Origin: Eopsaltria australis
Taxonomy: Eukaryota > Chordata > Aves > Passeriformes > Petroicidae
Assembly (NCBI GenBank): GCA_034509425.1
Contig: JAVTVJ010000049.1
Coordinates: 558,001 to 622,000 of the forward strand
Direction of reading: 5' to 3'
DNA: 64,000 bases
In this document: one piece after another, positions 1-12,495 of the stretch
Layout of the letters: each line of letters begins with the position of its first letter
Position numbering within the stretch: the stretch's first letter is position 1
The notes under the pieces: generated by a model
What the model saw: only the letters and a program-made list of their open reading frames with translations
Told to the model about the DNA's origin: nothing
Database searches by the model: none
Made by a program: the position numbers and the translations under genes

Positions 1-878
1 AATTTAAGAGAGTACAGATTAGGTCAGTGCAGTCTGCACACTGACTGTATGACTCCATGCATTGCACAAGTCCTGTCTCCTTTTCCTGGATAAAAGATGT
101 AGCCAGTACTGTTCAGATGTTTTCACAGTAGAAGGTATCTTCTATTGGGTGGAGAACTACCTCCTTTTTCTGTTAAGTGCTTTCAATCACACACAACCAT
201 CCTGTTTCACTCTTCTGCTACCTCATGAGAATTCATATTGTACCAAAGATTTTCTAAATAACTTTTATAATATAAATGGTGTCAGGGAATGCTACTAACA
301 ATAGAAAATATTATTAAATTTGTGGCATTGCTGCTACCTAGGTCTTCACAAAGCTTTACAAAGCTTCCTTTGGGAATAGGCTGAAGGGGGAAAAGCTTTA
401 TATAGCATATATTTGTGTTATTCATTGCCTTAATTTGTGGAAATGTGGAGATTTGTCTTCTCTACTGAGTGGATGGCTCACATGGATTGTGAATAGGTTT
501 GATAACCCTGCTTTTTCTTTATTCTTAATTGAAACAGTGATCAAAAAAATTTTTTACAAGAGATCAGCGACAGAGAAGGTAATTGAGAATATTACTTTTT
601 AATTGCATTACCTATACTTTGTTATCCACAGTCTTAGGTGTGTCTAAGTGTATTATATACATATATGTGTATCTATGAGTATAATACATACATACATCTA
701 TATAGATATGAATTTGTATAAATCTTTTGTCCAAGAGATTATGTTATCTCACAGATAACGTTATTAATACCACACATAAGAATATCTTTTTAGGGTCATA
801 TTTTCATCATACACGCCCCTAGCATGGTTAAAAGAAATCAATAATTTCTTTGTTAGACAAGGTGTTCAGCAGGATTAC

Positions 879-1047
879 CTGATGTATTCTGGGCTTTTCT
901 TCAGTTTTGTAGAAAAATATTTTATGGCTTTTTCTCCTCCAAAGTTTGAATAGGTGACAGTGGTAGGATAATCTGTTTCTTCACATGGGGCAGGACAAGT
1001 GGAATTGTGTGTTCCTACTGTACATAGTCCTTTTATCTCTATATCAT
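879..1047 (-). CDS. ASIC5: ASIC5 coding exon 8
   Basis: 55 full codons with split codons at both ends. It reads DIEIKGLCTVGTHNSTCPAP, then CEETDYPTTVTYSNF and the palm-domain run to KKSPEYI. Family Cys spacing (C...C...C-E) is kept. The donor is ATCAG/GTAATCC at 878-877. The remaining C-terminal exons are not found in 1-870, which reads as intron. Confidence 0.95.
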
Positions 1048-4000
1048 CTGAAATTTCAGAAGAAATAATTTATATAATATTTCTAAAAATGCACACAGCT
1101 TAAAAGCTTTAAAAAATACTTACTAAATTACTTTTAGCGGTCTTTGATGTGGGTTAATTATCTCAAGAAAAGTGGATACTTATCAGTTTTGGAGAATCAA
1201 ATAAGTATTTGCATCTGCCATTTGGGAAACTGGTGCACAAAAATAAGGGTTGAGATATTTTTCTCACTTTTTCCAAAGAAATCCAGCATCTCTAACTCTT
1301 TCTGCCTCTGTCAGGGTTTTATGTGCTTATTATTTCTCACCCACAGTTAAACAAAAGGACAACAGAAGACTTTCCATGTTCTGTGCTAGCTTTCTAATTA
1401 AATAATTAGGCATATATTCTTGGTCTTGATGCCTTGGTGCCTGGCCAGCTCATTTCAGTGCACAGAAACAGCTCCCAGAGCAATTCCAGTTGTAGTTTGC
1501 TATCATCTGATAACTATAAAAACCTTGGTAAGCTAAGTTCACTTTACCTTAACCCCTGCCTGCCATTTGATATATGGGCTCAAGACAGCTGAGAAGGCTT
1601 AGGGGAAGCTTTGTCTCTACAAATACTGAAGAGAAGTCATAAAATTCTACAGGTCTGGCTGCTCATGAAAGTGGGGAGCCATTCCTCCAATAGGGCTCCA
1701 ACAGAAAATAATCATTACAGAAATCTGGGAAAACTAGAGAAAAACAATGAAGGTGAAAAATTGTAAGGCATAAATGTTTCCTAAATCATAAGCCATTACT
1801 GTGAGATGAGCACAGTAATCTCCTCCTTGTGATGCTCTATTTGTCCTGTTTGTGGGGTAGCACAGGTCGTGTCTGTTCTCTCTGCTTGTGGGCTTCTCAC
1901 TTTTGCAAAGCACAGAGGAGGAGATCTCTCAGCCTGTTAGCTGATGATTTGAAATACTCTCCAGGGATGCTGGGGTTGTGGATTTTATTCTGGAGAGGCA
2001 GCCTTTAGAGTTCCTAAAATAAATGCTCTTAGTAGGTCCTGCAGATGCTGGATAAGTGTGCTGTTACTTGAGATTTTGTTATCAAAATCCTCTCCTGTAA
2101 TGTCAATGGAGAGTCAGCCCCTAAAATGGGATCCTAGGGACCATATACCTACAAACCTTCTGGGGTCCAGCTCTGAATCCTCTCCATCCTTCAGAGGAAT
2201 TTGGGGTCATTTTTGCCTATTGCTCTGGGGTTTCTTAGAAATTCAATCACTGAATATCTATTAAGTAAAATAATATATATCTTCCCTCATGATAGGCTTT
2301 TAAATATCGTGGTTATATAAAAATGTGAACTTAGTGGAATCCATTTCAAAATAGCCTCAGTGAAAAAAAAAAGTAATTGTTCGCAGTAGTAGATCTGGCC
2401 TGAATGTTGCACACACCTAATCAAAACAGTGCCCCCCACCAACTTCTGAGTCTACTAATCACTCAGAGGGAGCCACATTACACAATAGAAACCAAAGCAA
2501 TTAAAAAGAAAGCTTTCTGAAGTTCATGAAAAGTTACTTCTCAGATTACCATTTTCCAGTCTGTTATAGTGACTTACAAATTTCATACTCACTGTGTGCA
2601 GACTATTTGTTTATGGAAAAGAATTGCATTTGGAATGCTTTCAAAATTTATAATTTACTTTTAAAAAGATAAAACTTTAAAGTTCAGTGATTTATGTTTT
2701 TACCAGTTAACAAACCTGCTATTACTGTGCCGTTCACTCTTCTTGCACAAAGAATGCAACATTGGATCTAGAAGGATACCATGAAGATGTGAAAATGCTA
2801 GCCAGAGGCTTGGTAATTGAAAACAGATTAGTTGAATATTCTGCCATTTAAAACCATTCCTGATTGCTAAAATTAATTCTTCTATTAGTTTTTAAATATA
2901 TACATATATATATACACCCACACAGTTTTTGGAGTATTTTTTTGTGTGGTTTGTTTGTTTTTTAATGGGCATGTATTTCGTGCTCAGTCTGGTCTCTGTT
3001 TTAGAATATTAAATGAACTCCAGATTACTTTCAGTATTTTGGTTTAATTGATAGCTATTGTCTACTATTTGGAATTGGCTTAGAAAACATGAATATGAAG
3101 TTATTACTTACAGACTGCTGGATAAACACATTTATAAAACTTCAGCAAGTCACATTCTGTTCCATTTCCTAAAAATAAATAAAAATGTTTAGGAGCCTCA
3201 ATTAACCATGTAACCCTTAGGTCTGTTTGTACTGAACTGAAATGCAATGTCATCAAAGCCTGCTCACCCCTTCACGTTAATGATTACACAACTGAGAAAT
3301 CAAGTCATTTGGGCACAGAGCAGTTGCCAGCACCAGAAGGGGTACAGAGTGAAGAGACACAACAGACCAAGCCAGGAAGCTGCTGTTGGAGCAAACATCT
3401 CCATTATGTATACCAGCCAGAGCTGCTTGTAAGCTTGTGCCTCCCTCTTTATACTAGCTTGCTAAAGACAGGAATTTCTGCTTTTCCTAGTGGAAATGAA
3501 AAGAAAAAAACCAAAGTAAGGTACATTTGCTATATGATTACATCCCACGTGTTTCTGAAGAAGTTTTGAACTTCATTCAGGAGTTTTTTGGAGACCTAAG
3601 GGGTAAGATACTATCCTGAGCTAGAGCAAAATTTTCAGATTTCAGATGGCCTCAGTTTCACCCCATTTGTAATTTCTTTTCCCTCACATGGAAATGTTAT
3701 GTAGCAGTTCAGCACACAGTTCCAGAAGGCATTGCTCTCCTTTATTCCACTGTCCTTGTACAAAACCCCAGGCATGGGAGACCCAGACTTAACTGCCATA
3801 GCAACCCCCTTTCCATGACAGTTTCCAGAAGACTGCCAACCTCCTTTCCCAGGGGTTCTCAAACAAACAGGCTAGAGATTACACATTAATGGGTGTGCTT
3901 TACTAAGAGCATTCTACCTTGCTTGAGCATATTTTAAAAATACAATGAATCAGAAAGTGCAGGCTTTCTTGTGATCTAGTGGCTTTCTTGCCCACTAGTT

Positions 4001-7000
4001 GTGAAAAAAGAGGTGCAAGAGCAGAGATTTGGGTTCCAGCTCTCGGTTTAGATGACAATACTATTGTTACATTTAATTCTGAAAAGGTGTGAGAGCCCAG
4101 CATTACTGCTTTACATTTCTAGAGTGATTAAGAAGCCTGGATACTCGAGGGGAGCATTACAGCATGCACCTGGTGCTCCACATTTGAGGCTGATTAGAGG
4201 GCTCCATGCAGCTTTTTGGCTTTGTAGAACCTTTGCTGCTGCCAGCCTCTTTCCACAGCTCATATAGGGGTCCTCAGATTCTGCCTTCAAACAAACTCTT
4301 CTGCTGTGGTTGCTGAACACCTGCCTGCAATGTAAGTTGTATGGGTATGTGTGAAAATATATACCTTCTTATGGATTTAGTTCCAGCTCCTTAGGAAGTC
4401 AGGTTGAAAACTACAGACCTGTCTCACACTCCTGAGGCATAATTGTTTCTTTCTATTTTTTGGACTGTATCCTAAGACTAGACAATGACACAGATGCTAG
4501 GTCTAGGCTTGACCAAATATCTTGCTTGTTTTCTTGGAATTTTAGTTAATCTCAGCTGGAGATTTCCTTCAGGCATGTGCTCTGTCTCCTTTGCTATTCA
4601 GTAACACATGAGGTCTTCCAGGAAGATGTTCAGTGTGTGGCATGATGATACTCCTGAGAAATACCTGGAAGAATGAATGGCAAACAGCCACACCAGTCCT
4701 GTATGTACCGGGCTTTGCATTCCAGCAAACATCCATTAGTACTGTAACTCTTGTGGTACTGAAGCTTTATATCAGGCTTGCACTCTCCCCATGGGTATTC
4801 TTGGATAATTGACTGTAGGGTAATAAAAACAAAAGATATAATTTTTTTTTGTCTGTTTTAAATGTAGGTATTGCTTTTTCATATTTTAAAGTGCTGAAGG
4901 AAGCCTGTTGAAGACATAATCTCTAACACTGTGATTTAATTAGAGGCAATTACAGTTCTTGCTCTGGGAATTAAAAATTCATCTCCCCTCTCTCACAGCA
5001 AAAGTAGGGCCTGATCAGACAGCCTAGTGCAAAATAGTACTCCATTCTGCTTGGATTCCACTAGGAATCTGAGACCCCCTTAATGGCAGCAGAATGTGTT
5101 GATAGGGAAATTCTATAGTGTCCTTTTATCATTACCTGTCAATGAGACTGTAAAGTCATAGGAAGGAAAGGCTGACTTTGATGGAGACAAATTAGGCAAA
5201 CAGTGATATCCTCCCCCAAATTTTATTTGTGACTGGAGGATATGTTATTTTTTTGCAGTCACAAAGACATAGTAAATATTTTACATTCAAAAACCTCTAA
5301 TTCATTGTCAGTGCTTCAGAAGAGAATTAGAGACAGTAAAAAACACTGCTTCCAGTTCATGGACAAAGTCCTTACCTTCAGCTGGCGGATTGCGACCTGC
5401 GCGTGCATCCCCACTGGTGTCAATAAACCTAAACCATCAAAGCGTGGAAGCTCTTGGGGTGAATGGATAACAAAAGTTATTCCAGCATCAGTGTAACCAA
5501 GAGTAGGCTCATCGGTGAATTTGTCCTGATACAAAAAGAATTGCTTAAAGTAGTTTTGGCTTTGCTTGCCATCGGAAGCTTTAGCTATATTTATGTGGTA
5601 CTATGCTATTTAGTAACAGTTTTGGCAATTTGCAGGGAAGTATAGAGGGAAACTGACTTGAATTTACTTTGCTCATTACCTCTGTGGGTTTTCTTCCAGT
5701 TGCTATATGCTGTCAACCTTTTTATTTGTTTTGGCATCCCCCAGTTTTAAAAGCAAGAAGTCATAGATGATCATTTACTCATAACTTGGATATTTGTTCT
5801 TTTTATTTGCAACTACTGATCACAGTTTGGCAAACTTTCCCTTATTCTCTTCAGAACCTTTCACTACTGACTCATAATTCCTCGAGAACAAAAGCAAAAG
5901 TCTAAGTCATTTATCTTTAGTTTGCTTCCCTGTTCTCACAAGGTGATATTCCCTGTTTTCTGCATTTTTGTTGGTCAAAGAAAATTCTAATGTCAGAAAC
6001 AATTTACAGTGCAAAGACCAGGTCTTGGCTGGCATTGAGATGCTGCAGCTGCTCTAACTAAAATTTGAGCTGCTTAGAAACTGGCACCAGATGACCTTCC
6101 CTATTGGGCCTTTTATTAAAATAAACTGCTTGTATAAAATTAAATCACTCTTCTGATGACATGTTTCAATTGTAGGTGGGCAGTGCATGTATATGCTCAC
6201 TCACAACATTCTCCCCCCCTTACCTGGGAACAGAGTCAGTAATAATTCTGTCCTCTAAAATCTCTATTTGGGTCTTTCTTTAAAATGCCCTCTCACTTGG
6301 AAATAGTATTGATTTACAATTTTGTGCATGAAATTCTGGAGGTCTGTGTAAACCAAATCAAACAAAAATCCCAAACCAAACAAAAAAACCCCCTCCACTA
6401 ATTTATTAGTTAGTACATGATTCGTTGTTTATAATCCTGAGGATAGCTGTACCTGCTGGACATCAAAAAGCAAATGTAAGCCTCTTCCAGACAAACTCAC
6501 TCTTCTTGCTGATAGATCGTTGTGATTAAAAGTAAAGCAGTTTCCATATTCAGTGAAAACATGTTCAAAATCCTTCAATAAAGGAAAATAGGGAAGAGTG
6601 AAATGAAAGAAAGAACATGTGCAGTTTTCTTAGTTAATTACAACGTGCGAGAGGGACTACTGGGGTTGTTGGGTTATTTGATTGTTTTATTTTTTTCCCA
6701 CCAAAGTGCTCAATATTACAATCAGAAAAGTGTTACTTGATTGAAATACTCAGTATTTTGGCCCTTTCTATAGAACATGATGTTTAAAGGAGAAGTTTTG
6801 CATTGTTTATTAATACTTATGAACTGCTCAGAAAAATATGATGAGGTCTTGTGTTATTCCTATACCCGTTACATTATATAGAAACTATATATTCAAATCT
6901 AACTTTTTAATTGTTTTCATTAGCTGCTTAATGAAGTCTGTTTCAAAACTAAATGTCATGTTACATATGAAAGTACGATATTTGCATTTTTTCCTTAAAC

Positions 7001-10000
7001 CAACTCATAATTTAATATGATTGCATCTCATTGCTTTAGTTTTAGCTATTAGAACTAGTGTCTTCCAGTTAAGAGAAGTCTGTAATGACTAATTTTAGAC
7101 TCTGCTGCCTAATTTTAGAAACTACAGCATATCTGAAGGTTAGATCAAGCTGAAAGAATATAAACCTAACTTTTTTGTTCACATTTTCTGTTTAAGTTGG
7201 GAAATCCTTTAGAGAAGAATTGACATAAAACTGGGAAGATCATGTTTTTTGGCTGCTCTCCAAAATTCCCAAAAATGGGCTATTTTCATTTCAGTATTTA
7301 AAATTCCTGTGGACTCTGCATATAGTTACCCTGGCTACCTGTATTCTTGGCCTCAAGAACAAAACTATGGAATCACGTCATGCAAAAAACTTCGTTCAAA
7401 CTGTCCTTCATTGTAGGCCACTGATGGAAAAGGTTGTTAGATACAGCCTGGAGGTATGACAGCTTTCAAAGGCTGCTGTCTGTGCAGAAGTGGCATTGGG
7501 CATAGAGCAATTTAAACTGAAATCCCATCTTACAGCTCAGAGAGTCCAGCAGGCTGCCTCTGCAGTGAGTGGGAGAATTGAGACCCTCGGGGTAATTCAG
7601 AGCAGGACTTTTTGTTCTCTGTTGTCTGACTGCAAAGGAACACAGGTGGAGCAGCTGGCAAAGCTGCATGTCTTGAGTGTGAGAATATGTCCCCTTCCTC
7701 TCCATGCTAATGTTTTAATAAAATAAACATATTTACCTGTGGGTAACACGGCTTTCCAAAAAAATCACATTCTAGCAATGTGCTGCTGTTCAGATAAAAC
7801 CCATTTTTCCGTGTAAAGTCTTTGATGCTGAAGTTCTGGTTTCCAAGAAGGAAATCATTTAAGTCCCGGAAATATTTATCTTCCATAGCAAATTTTTGGA
7901 GAATTGCAGATACAATGTTCCAAATTAAAAAAATTTCTTTCAGGCTGCTCACTGCATGAGCTTGAAACCTGTCAGTGAGAAGGAGAAAGAATTGCTCGGG
8001 ATTCTGCAGTTACAGGACTGATCTCAAGGCTGCTCTTGACAAAACTGACGCAATTTGCTGTCTGCTCATAAACTGTAAGTGATTCTTGCCAACTAGGCTG
8101 CAGTGAATAAACAATATGCTATCTCTAGGAATGTATCTTCCATATCTGGAAACCGAAAATGGACACCTTCCCATGGCTATTCTGGTCAGTCATACAGGAA
8201 ACATTTCTGTTGTGTATGGTTGTTGTTAAAAATTAAAAACCAAATCCCCTGAGCAGATTAGGCACTCACACAAGCCAACAACCAGATTTGTAGAACCGAT
8301 GACAAGCTGAACAATTGCATTTACATATGGGAAGCTAGCTGAGAGGAGCTGAGGTCCCTGTCAAAGAAAGCTGTCCTTAATCTGGAAAATTGAATTCTAA
8401 GCACATCTGAGTAGTCTCATGTACCTGCTTTACTAGTAGGTAAACTACTAGTAAAGCAGTAGTTTTACATCCTAGTATAGACAGACTACCTTCCCATGAG
8501 CTGGTGGCACAGTGGTTTAAATCAAGTGTGATCCTTAGTCTTTGAATCCACTTGAAAAATCTCAAAATCATGATGAGACTTTGGTCATGCTTTCCTTATG
8601 TACAGCATTGAAGTTCTTTATTGAAATAAAGTAAGGCTTTACAGAAGTTTTAAATTTGAAGAGAGAATAAGCACAAATGAAACTATAATGTCACATTCTT
8701 TCGAATTGACATTTTATCTTATTTTTTAAAAATCTATTAATGTAATGTATTTGTGTAATGGATCTTAATGCCCCAGTTTAAGGAAGATTAGTAGGAACAA
8801 CTCTTCACAACTGAATTTGAGTCAAAAATTAAAGGCAAAGAGCGTCCTGTGCCTGTTTGTCCTGCTAACAAAAAAGCCCTGGTTGCTAAAAACAGGAGGG
8901 GAGGATAAGCACAGCATGACTGGCAGATGGATATGGCAGCAAATCTTTACTAAGATGGAAAAATGCCACGCTCAGTAGCTGACTCCTCACAGTGTGCTGC
9001 TGCTATAGTTACAAGAAGCAAGGCATGTGTATAACAGCCAGCCACTGCAACCAGAGGCTGCACATTGTGGCTGTGACCAAGGGTGGCTTTATGAAGGTGA
9101 TGGGAAGGTGGCATAAGGAGGCAGAATGACTCCAAGGCTTGGACTTCTGGGTGATTCTGCTAGCAAAAGGTAGAAAATATGAAAACATACTATTTTTTGA
9201 GGAAAAAAATGTGGATAAACTTTCTGTGTTTCTAAAACTGTTCCTAAATTATGTATATGCTCTAAAAATCAGGCCATAATTTTATTACATTGTTTTTGAA
9301 GTGGCTGCACTGAATGTTGGCCATGTTCTTCAAATGTAGAAACCTGTAGTGAAGTTCTTGCTTAGACACATGACTTCCAAACAACCCAAATGCTTTTCTC
9401 CTGCAAAAACCATGGACATTAGCTGGAGCCGTAAAGGCGGAGTACCTCTGAAAAAAGAGTATCTGTTTTACCTAAGATTTTTACCTTTGCATGAGATTTC
9501 TATTTAAATTGATTTGCTAATCATGTATTTTATTTTTAACTTGCATGTGACTGATGGCTGTCCCTTAGTTACACTGTAAAAGCAACACTCATACATAGAA
9601 CACTACCACCAGAGGAGTTTTTCTATTCCAACTTCTGTTGTGAAACTTAAAAATTATGTCATCTGTTCATCTGAAGGAAGGAGAAGCTTATAAAAGCAAA
9701 TTCCTTTTCTAATATTTTCATCTTCATTTAAGTATCATGTGGTGGTGTAGAAGACATGCCATGTTTTCCTTGGTTTATATGATTTGTCCAAACAAGTTGT
9801 GGGACCTAACTGCTTTCAGACAAAGATGTGCTGTGCCTCAAGGGCATACAACATACATAAATTTTACCTGTTCAAGTTGCAGAAGGTCACAGCGGGGAAT
9901 TTGACGTTCTCCACGTACTGAACCACCACTGTAGTTGTGGTTGGCCAGCTGAAGTAGTAGATGAAGCGGCTGCAGATCTGCCAAATGACAATGGCAAGGC

Positions 10001-12412
10001 AGCCCGCGACTATCAGCAGCCACAGCACCCTGCGAGCCTTGCTCTGCGTGTGGACAATGTTGTGCACCCCATGAAATGAAGTGGATGAGGCAAACTCCTC
10101 ATGATACTTCCTTCTGTCTTCCAAATCTGGCAGCAGTTTCTTTATTAAACACAATCGTATCTTTCCCAGTATTCCTGAATATGAAACAAAGTTAAAATTT
10201 TTAAAAAATTAGCATTTAACCATCACTTAAGAAAGGAGTTCACATAATTCTGATAATGAAAAGCAGATTTAAATTTTCCCTTTAATTGTAAATTCTCTCT
10301 TTAAGTAGTGAACTTGCTTCAGAGGATGGAAGAGTTGTGTGCTAAAAGATGAGCTCAGTGCTGCCCTGAGTACAAACTATATCTTGCAGTATTTCAAGCC
10401 CACAAATGTTTAAGCACTTTGATTTAAAAGAGTAGTTCCACTTCTGGGGGAAAGATTGGATTTTGACATACCTCAGGGATCTAAAACCATAGGTTGCTGT
10501 GAAAAGTTAAACATCTCATTTTTACAGTAACAAACCCAATAAAGGACTGGTCCTTCACACATGCTCTCACAAATGAGGTTAAAAATGAATGATATGGAGT
10601 GATATGAAAGGGAATTTCACTCTTTCCCTATTAAAAATTTCAGTAAGTCTTGGAAGGTTACATGTTCAAAAGAATATCTAATCTCATTTTCTAAGGTTTA
10701 TACATATCTGATTCCATAACTTTGAAATGGGGTGGGTTTAGTTCTCATTTACCCCATGTTTTCTATAAACTGATATTAAAATAAACCAAACAGTTCTTAA
10801 TTCTAAGTTTAAGGGCTATAACAGTAATTTATATAATCAGTACCTGGAACTGTAGTAAGTTTTCTTATGCTTGATGCTGAATAATCTTTTGGACATGGAT
10901 TTAAATATAATTTTCTGTCCCAAAATATCCAAATGAGGGTAACTTCATGGGACCTTTTTTGTACCTTTTCATAATTGGATCGCTCCCTTTGCAAAGTGCT
11001 TCTTTTATGGATTGCTATTCACTACTTTATGTTGACATCAAGTAAGTCCATAAAAACAGTAAATCAAAGGAAGTTTGTGAGACAGTTATTGGTATCTGAA
11101 AATATATTATTTAGATCAGAGTTAAACAGCAATTAAATGCTTCCCTTCTATTTTTAACCAAAAATTAGGTTTAATAGTTTGCATGTGTGGTAGGAAGAGA
11201 ATATAACCTTTTTAAGACTGACTTACTCGAGGCTATTGCAGTCAAAACCATAAAAAGAAACAAAGAACAAAGAAAGATGCAAAAGAATAAAGGGATGTGA
11301 GAGTCATCTGCCAAAGCCACATCAGCCACATTGTGACCACATCAGTACTCTGGGGTGTTTCTTTTGTCCACGGTCAAAAGAAGTCTCTGGACCGTGATAA
11401 TGAAATCCCAGATGGTGCTGGATTTCAAAATGTTTCTGAAGGGAAGGAATTCATTTTGTGTTGTTCTTTTAAGGTCTGTGTAAAAACTTTGATCAATATT
11501 ACATAATTTGCTATGACCTCATTTTATCATCAGACAGTTTTCTGCTACAAAACTGATGAAAAGTTTCTTTCCTAGCTCTGGTGACTGTTGGAACCCACTG
11601 CAAATCTGTTCAGCCATGTGTGGTTTTGTACATTGTGCTGGAATGGAGAAGATTTCTGGTTTTGCTTTAGGCTTTTCTCTCACCAGCACATGGGCAGTGG
11701 GACAAGTTCTTTGCTTGTTCCCTGAGAAAGAGCAGAGGGAAGTACATTCCTAGCGTGTCTGCATCTGCTGCCTGTAGACTTCAACAAGAGATCACAGGCA
11801 AATCAGATCCTTTTCTCCAAGGATTAGTGCTGTGTTTATTTCTCCTATAGGCACCGTGCTAGGTATGAGAATGACAGCATGTCCCTACATAAAATCCAGC
11901 GCCATCAAAAAACACTAGTTACCTTAATCAGCACAGATGCAACTTTGAATCTAAGCAAACATGAAACTAAGCTGTATTTCAGGTCTCGTGCACAGCTAAT
12001 ACTGTAAATAATAGTAAGTAGAAAAGATGTTTCACCTGACTGCAAAAGTTTTGCTTTTAATGCATAAGATTATCCAATAATAGCATGCTGCTACTTTCAT
12101 TAGCACTACTTTGTGACTGTCTTAAAGAATCCTTACTCTACTTCCAGATTTCTTTAGAAAATGCAATTTAGCAATTGCCTAATTAAAACTCTATTAGCTT
12201 TATTCCAAACATGCAGAGGGTCAATAGCTAAAGATTTTTAATTTCTTAAGTAAGCATATGATTTTTTTTCTACAAGCTTTTTTGAGCTCTCCCTTCTTCA
12301 TTGTATCTTGGAAAGGTACCCTACTGCTACTTTTGGACGAGATGACAAATAGCAAAGTACCTGGTCACATACCTTTGGCATTGGATTGAATGACTCTTCT
12401 GAGCTGATCCAT
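879..12412 (-). CDS. ASIC5: ASIC5, acid-sensing/bile-acid-sensitive cation channel subunit (3' end beyond window)
   Basis: Member of the degenerin/ENaC/ASIC family: subunits with two membrane segments and a large Cys-rich extracellular domain that form trimeric Na+ channels at the plasma membrane. Mammalian ASIC5 (BASIC/HINAC) is modulated by bile acids (family knowledge). Eight coding exons join in frame: 12412-12373, 10174-9868, 7968-7737, 6572-6453, 5525-5376, 4812-4665, 3168-3112 and 1047-879, with GT/AG introns. They encode 407 complete residues; the human protein is about 505. Visible parts: cytoplasmic N-terminus with the family His-Gly gating motif (H48-G49), TM1 at about residues 63-84, the post-TM1 FPAVTFCNLNR block, and the extracellular Cys-rich region. 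The reading breaks off after an Ile-Arg position at 879. TM2 and the selectivity filter lie on exons beyond position 1. No stop or frameshift is seen, so the gene looks functional. Its neighbour TDO2 is divergent, as in human. Confidence 0.96.
2895..2922. repeat. (TA)n/(CA)n microsatellite
   Basis: Alternating TA with a short ACACCCACACA tail, in ASIC5 intron 7. Confidence 0.85.
3112..3168 (-). CDS. ASIC5: ASIC5 coding micro-exon 7
   Basis: 57-nt exon (2 + 18 codons + 1) encoding NGTECDLLKFYKCVYPAV. It matches human YGIECDLQKYFSCVSPVL in length and in both Cys positions. The acceptor is TTTTTAG and the donor is T/GTAAGT. It was found only because the phases of exons 6 and 8 required it. Confidence 0.92.
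4665..4812 (-). CDS. ASIC5: ASIC5 coding exon 6
   Basis: 49 codons plus one base. It contains YPWGECKPD and the dense Cys stretch YSTNGCLLECKARYIQDWCG, followed by CLPFILPG. This is the thumb-domain disulfide ladder typical of ASICs (GCLxEC...CGC). The acceptor is CCCTACAG and the donor is CAG/GTATTT. Confidence 0.95.
5376..5525 (-). CDS. ASIC5: ASIC5 coding exon 5
   Basis: 50 codons in phase 0 (DKFTDEPTLGYTDAGITF ... VGMHAQVAIRQLK). It carries the family GxxVxIHSPxxxPxxDGLG-type segment, here FVIHSPQELPRFDGLGLL. The donor is AAG/GTAAGG. High identity to the human exon fixes the assignment. Confidence 0.97.
6453..6572 (-). CDS. ASIC5: ASIC5 coding exon 4
   Basis: 40 codons in phase 0, beginning DFEHVFTEYGNCFTFNH. 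This is the family Y/F-G-x-C-(Y/F)-T-F-N motif, a conserved extracellular Cys block. It ends in SGRGLHLLFDVQQ. Found by reading the minus strand between exons 3 and 5. It contains no internal ATG, so a Met-initiated search misses it. Confidence 0.95.
7737..7968 (-). CDS. ASIC5: ASIC5 coding exon 3
   Basis: 77 codons of the extracellular domain, from FQAHAVSSLKEIFLIW through NQNFSIKDF to FFGKPCYPQ. The acceptor is CTGACAG and the donor is CAG/GTAAAT. N-glycosylation sequons (NFS, NSS) are present. It aligns without gaps to the human segment ending FFGKPCSPK. Confidence 0.96.
8425..8459. repeat. Perfect 15-bp inverted repeat (hairpin) in ASIC5 intron 2
   Basis: Arms CTGCTTTACTAGTAG (8425-8439) and CTACTAGTAAAGCAG (8445-8459) are exact reverse complements around a 5-base spacer GTAAA. 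Copy number and origin are unknown. Confidence 0.95.
9868..10174 (-). CDS. ASIC5: ASIC5 coding exon 2 (His-Gly motif, TM1)
   Basis: 101 full codons with split codons at both ends. It encodes the cytoplasmic region STSFHGVHNIV, with the His-Gly pair needed for gating throughout the family, then TM1 (about VLWLLIVAGCLAIVIWQIC). It ends in the extracellular FPAVTFCNLNR signature. The last Arg codon is split AG|G over the intron. Confidence 0.97.
12373..12412 (-). CDS. ASIC5: ASIC5 coding exon 1
   Basis: Short first coding exon: start codon plus 13 codons (MDQLRRVIQSNAK) and one base, followed by donor GTATGT. The leftover G joins GA of the next exon to make Gly14. The human protein also begins Met-acidic-Gln and enters the conserved GxLxKIxLCL stretch at this junction. 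A TATA box about 80 bp upstream supports this as the true first exon. Confidence 0.87.
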
Positions 12413-12488
12413 GAGGCTGTGCTTATTTCAGGAAGGAAGGGATGAATAACAAGCTGCCTCTCCACTGTGATCACTGCCAGGCAATGGC

Positions 12489-12495
12489 TTTTATA
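12489..12495 (-). promoter_or_regulatory. ASIC5 core promoter TATA box
   Basis: Minus-strand TATAAAA lies 77-83 bp upstream of the ASIC5 start codon, which predicts transcription start near 12460 and a 5' UTR of roughly 45-50 nt. Farther upstream on the same strand, GTTAATAAAAG at about 12575 resembles an HNF1 half-site or CDX-type site, which would suit intestinal or hepatic expression. The TATA box is seen directly; factor binding is inference. Confidence 0.7.

Noticed and set aside
1..870. Possible further ASIC5 exon (palm/TM2 region) on the minus strand
   Set aside because: I read all three minus frames for the expected segment and found no match with a suitable acceptor. The remaining exons are most likely beyond position 1.
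11361..11398. Short inverted repeat CACGGTC/GACCGTG in ASIC5 intron 1
   Set aside because: Seven-base arms with a long spacer are common by chance.
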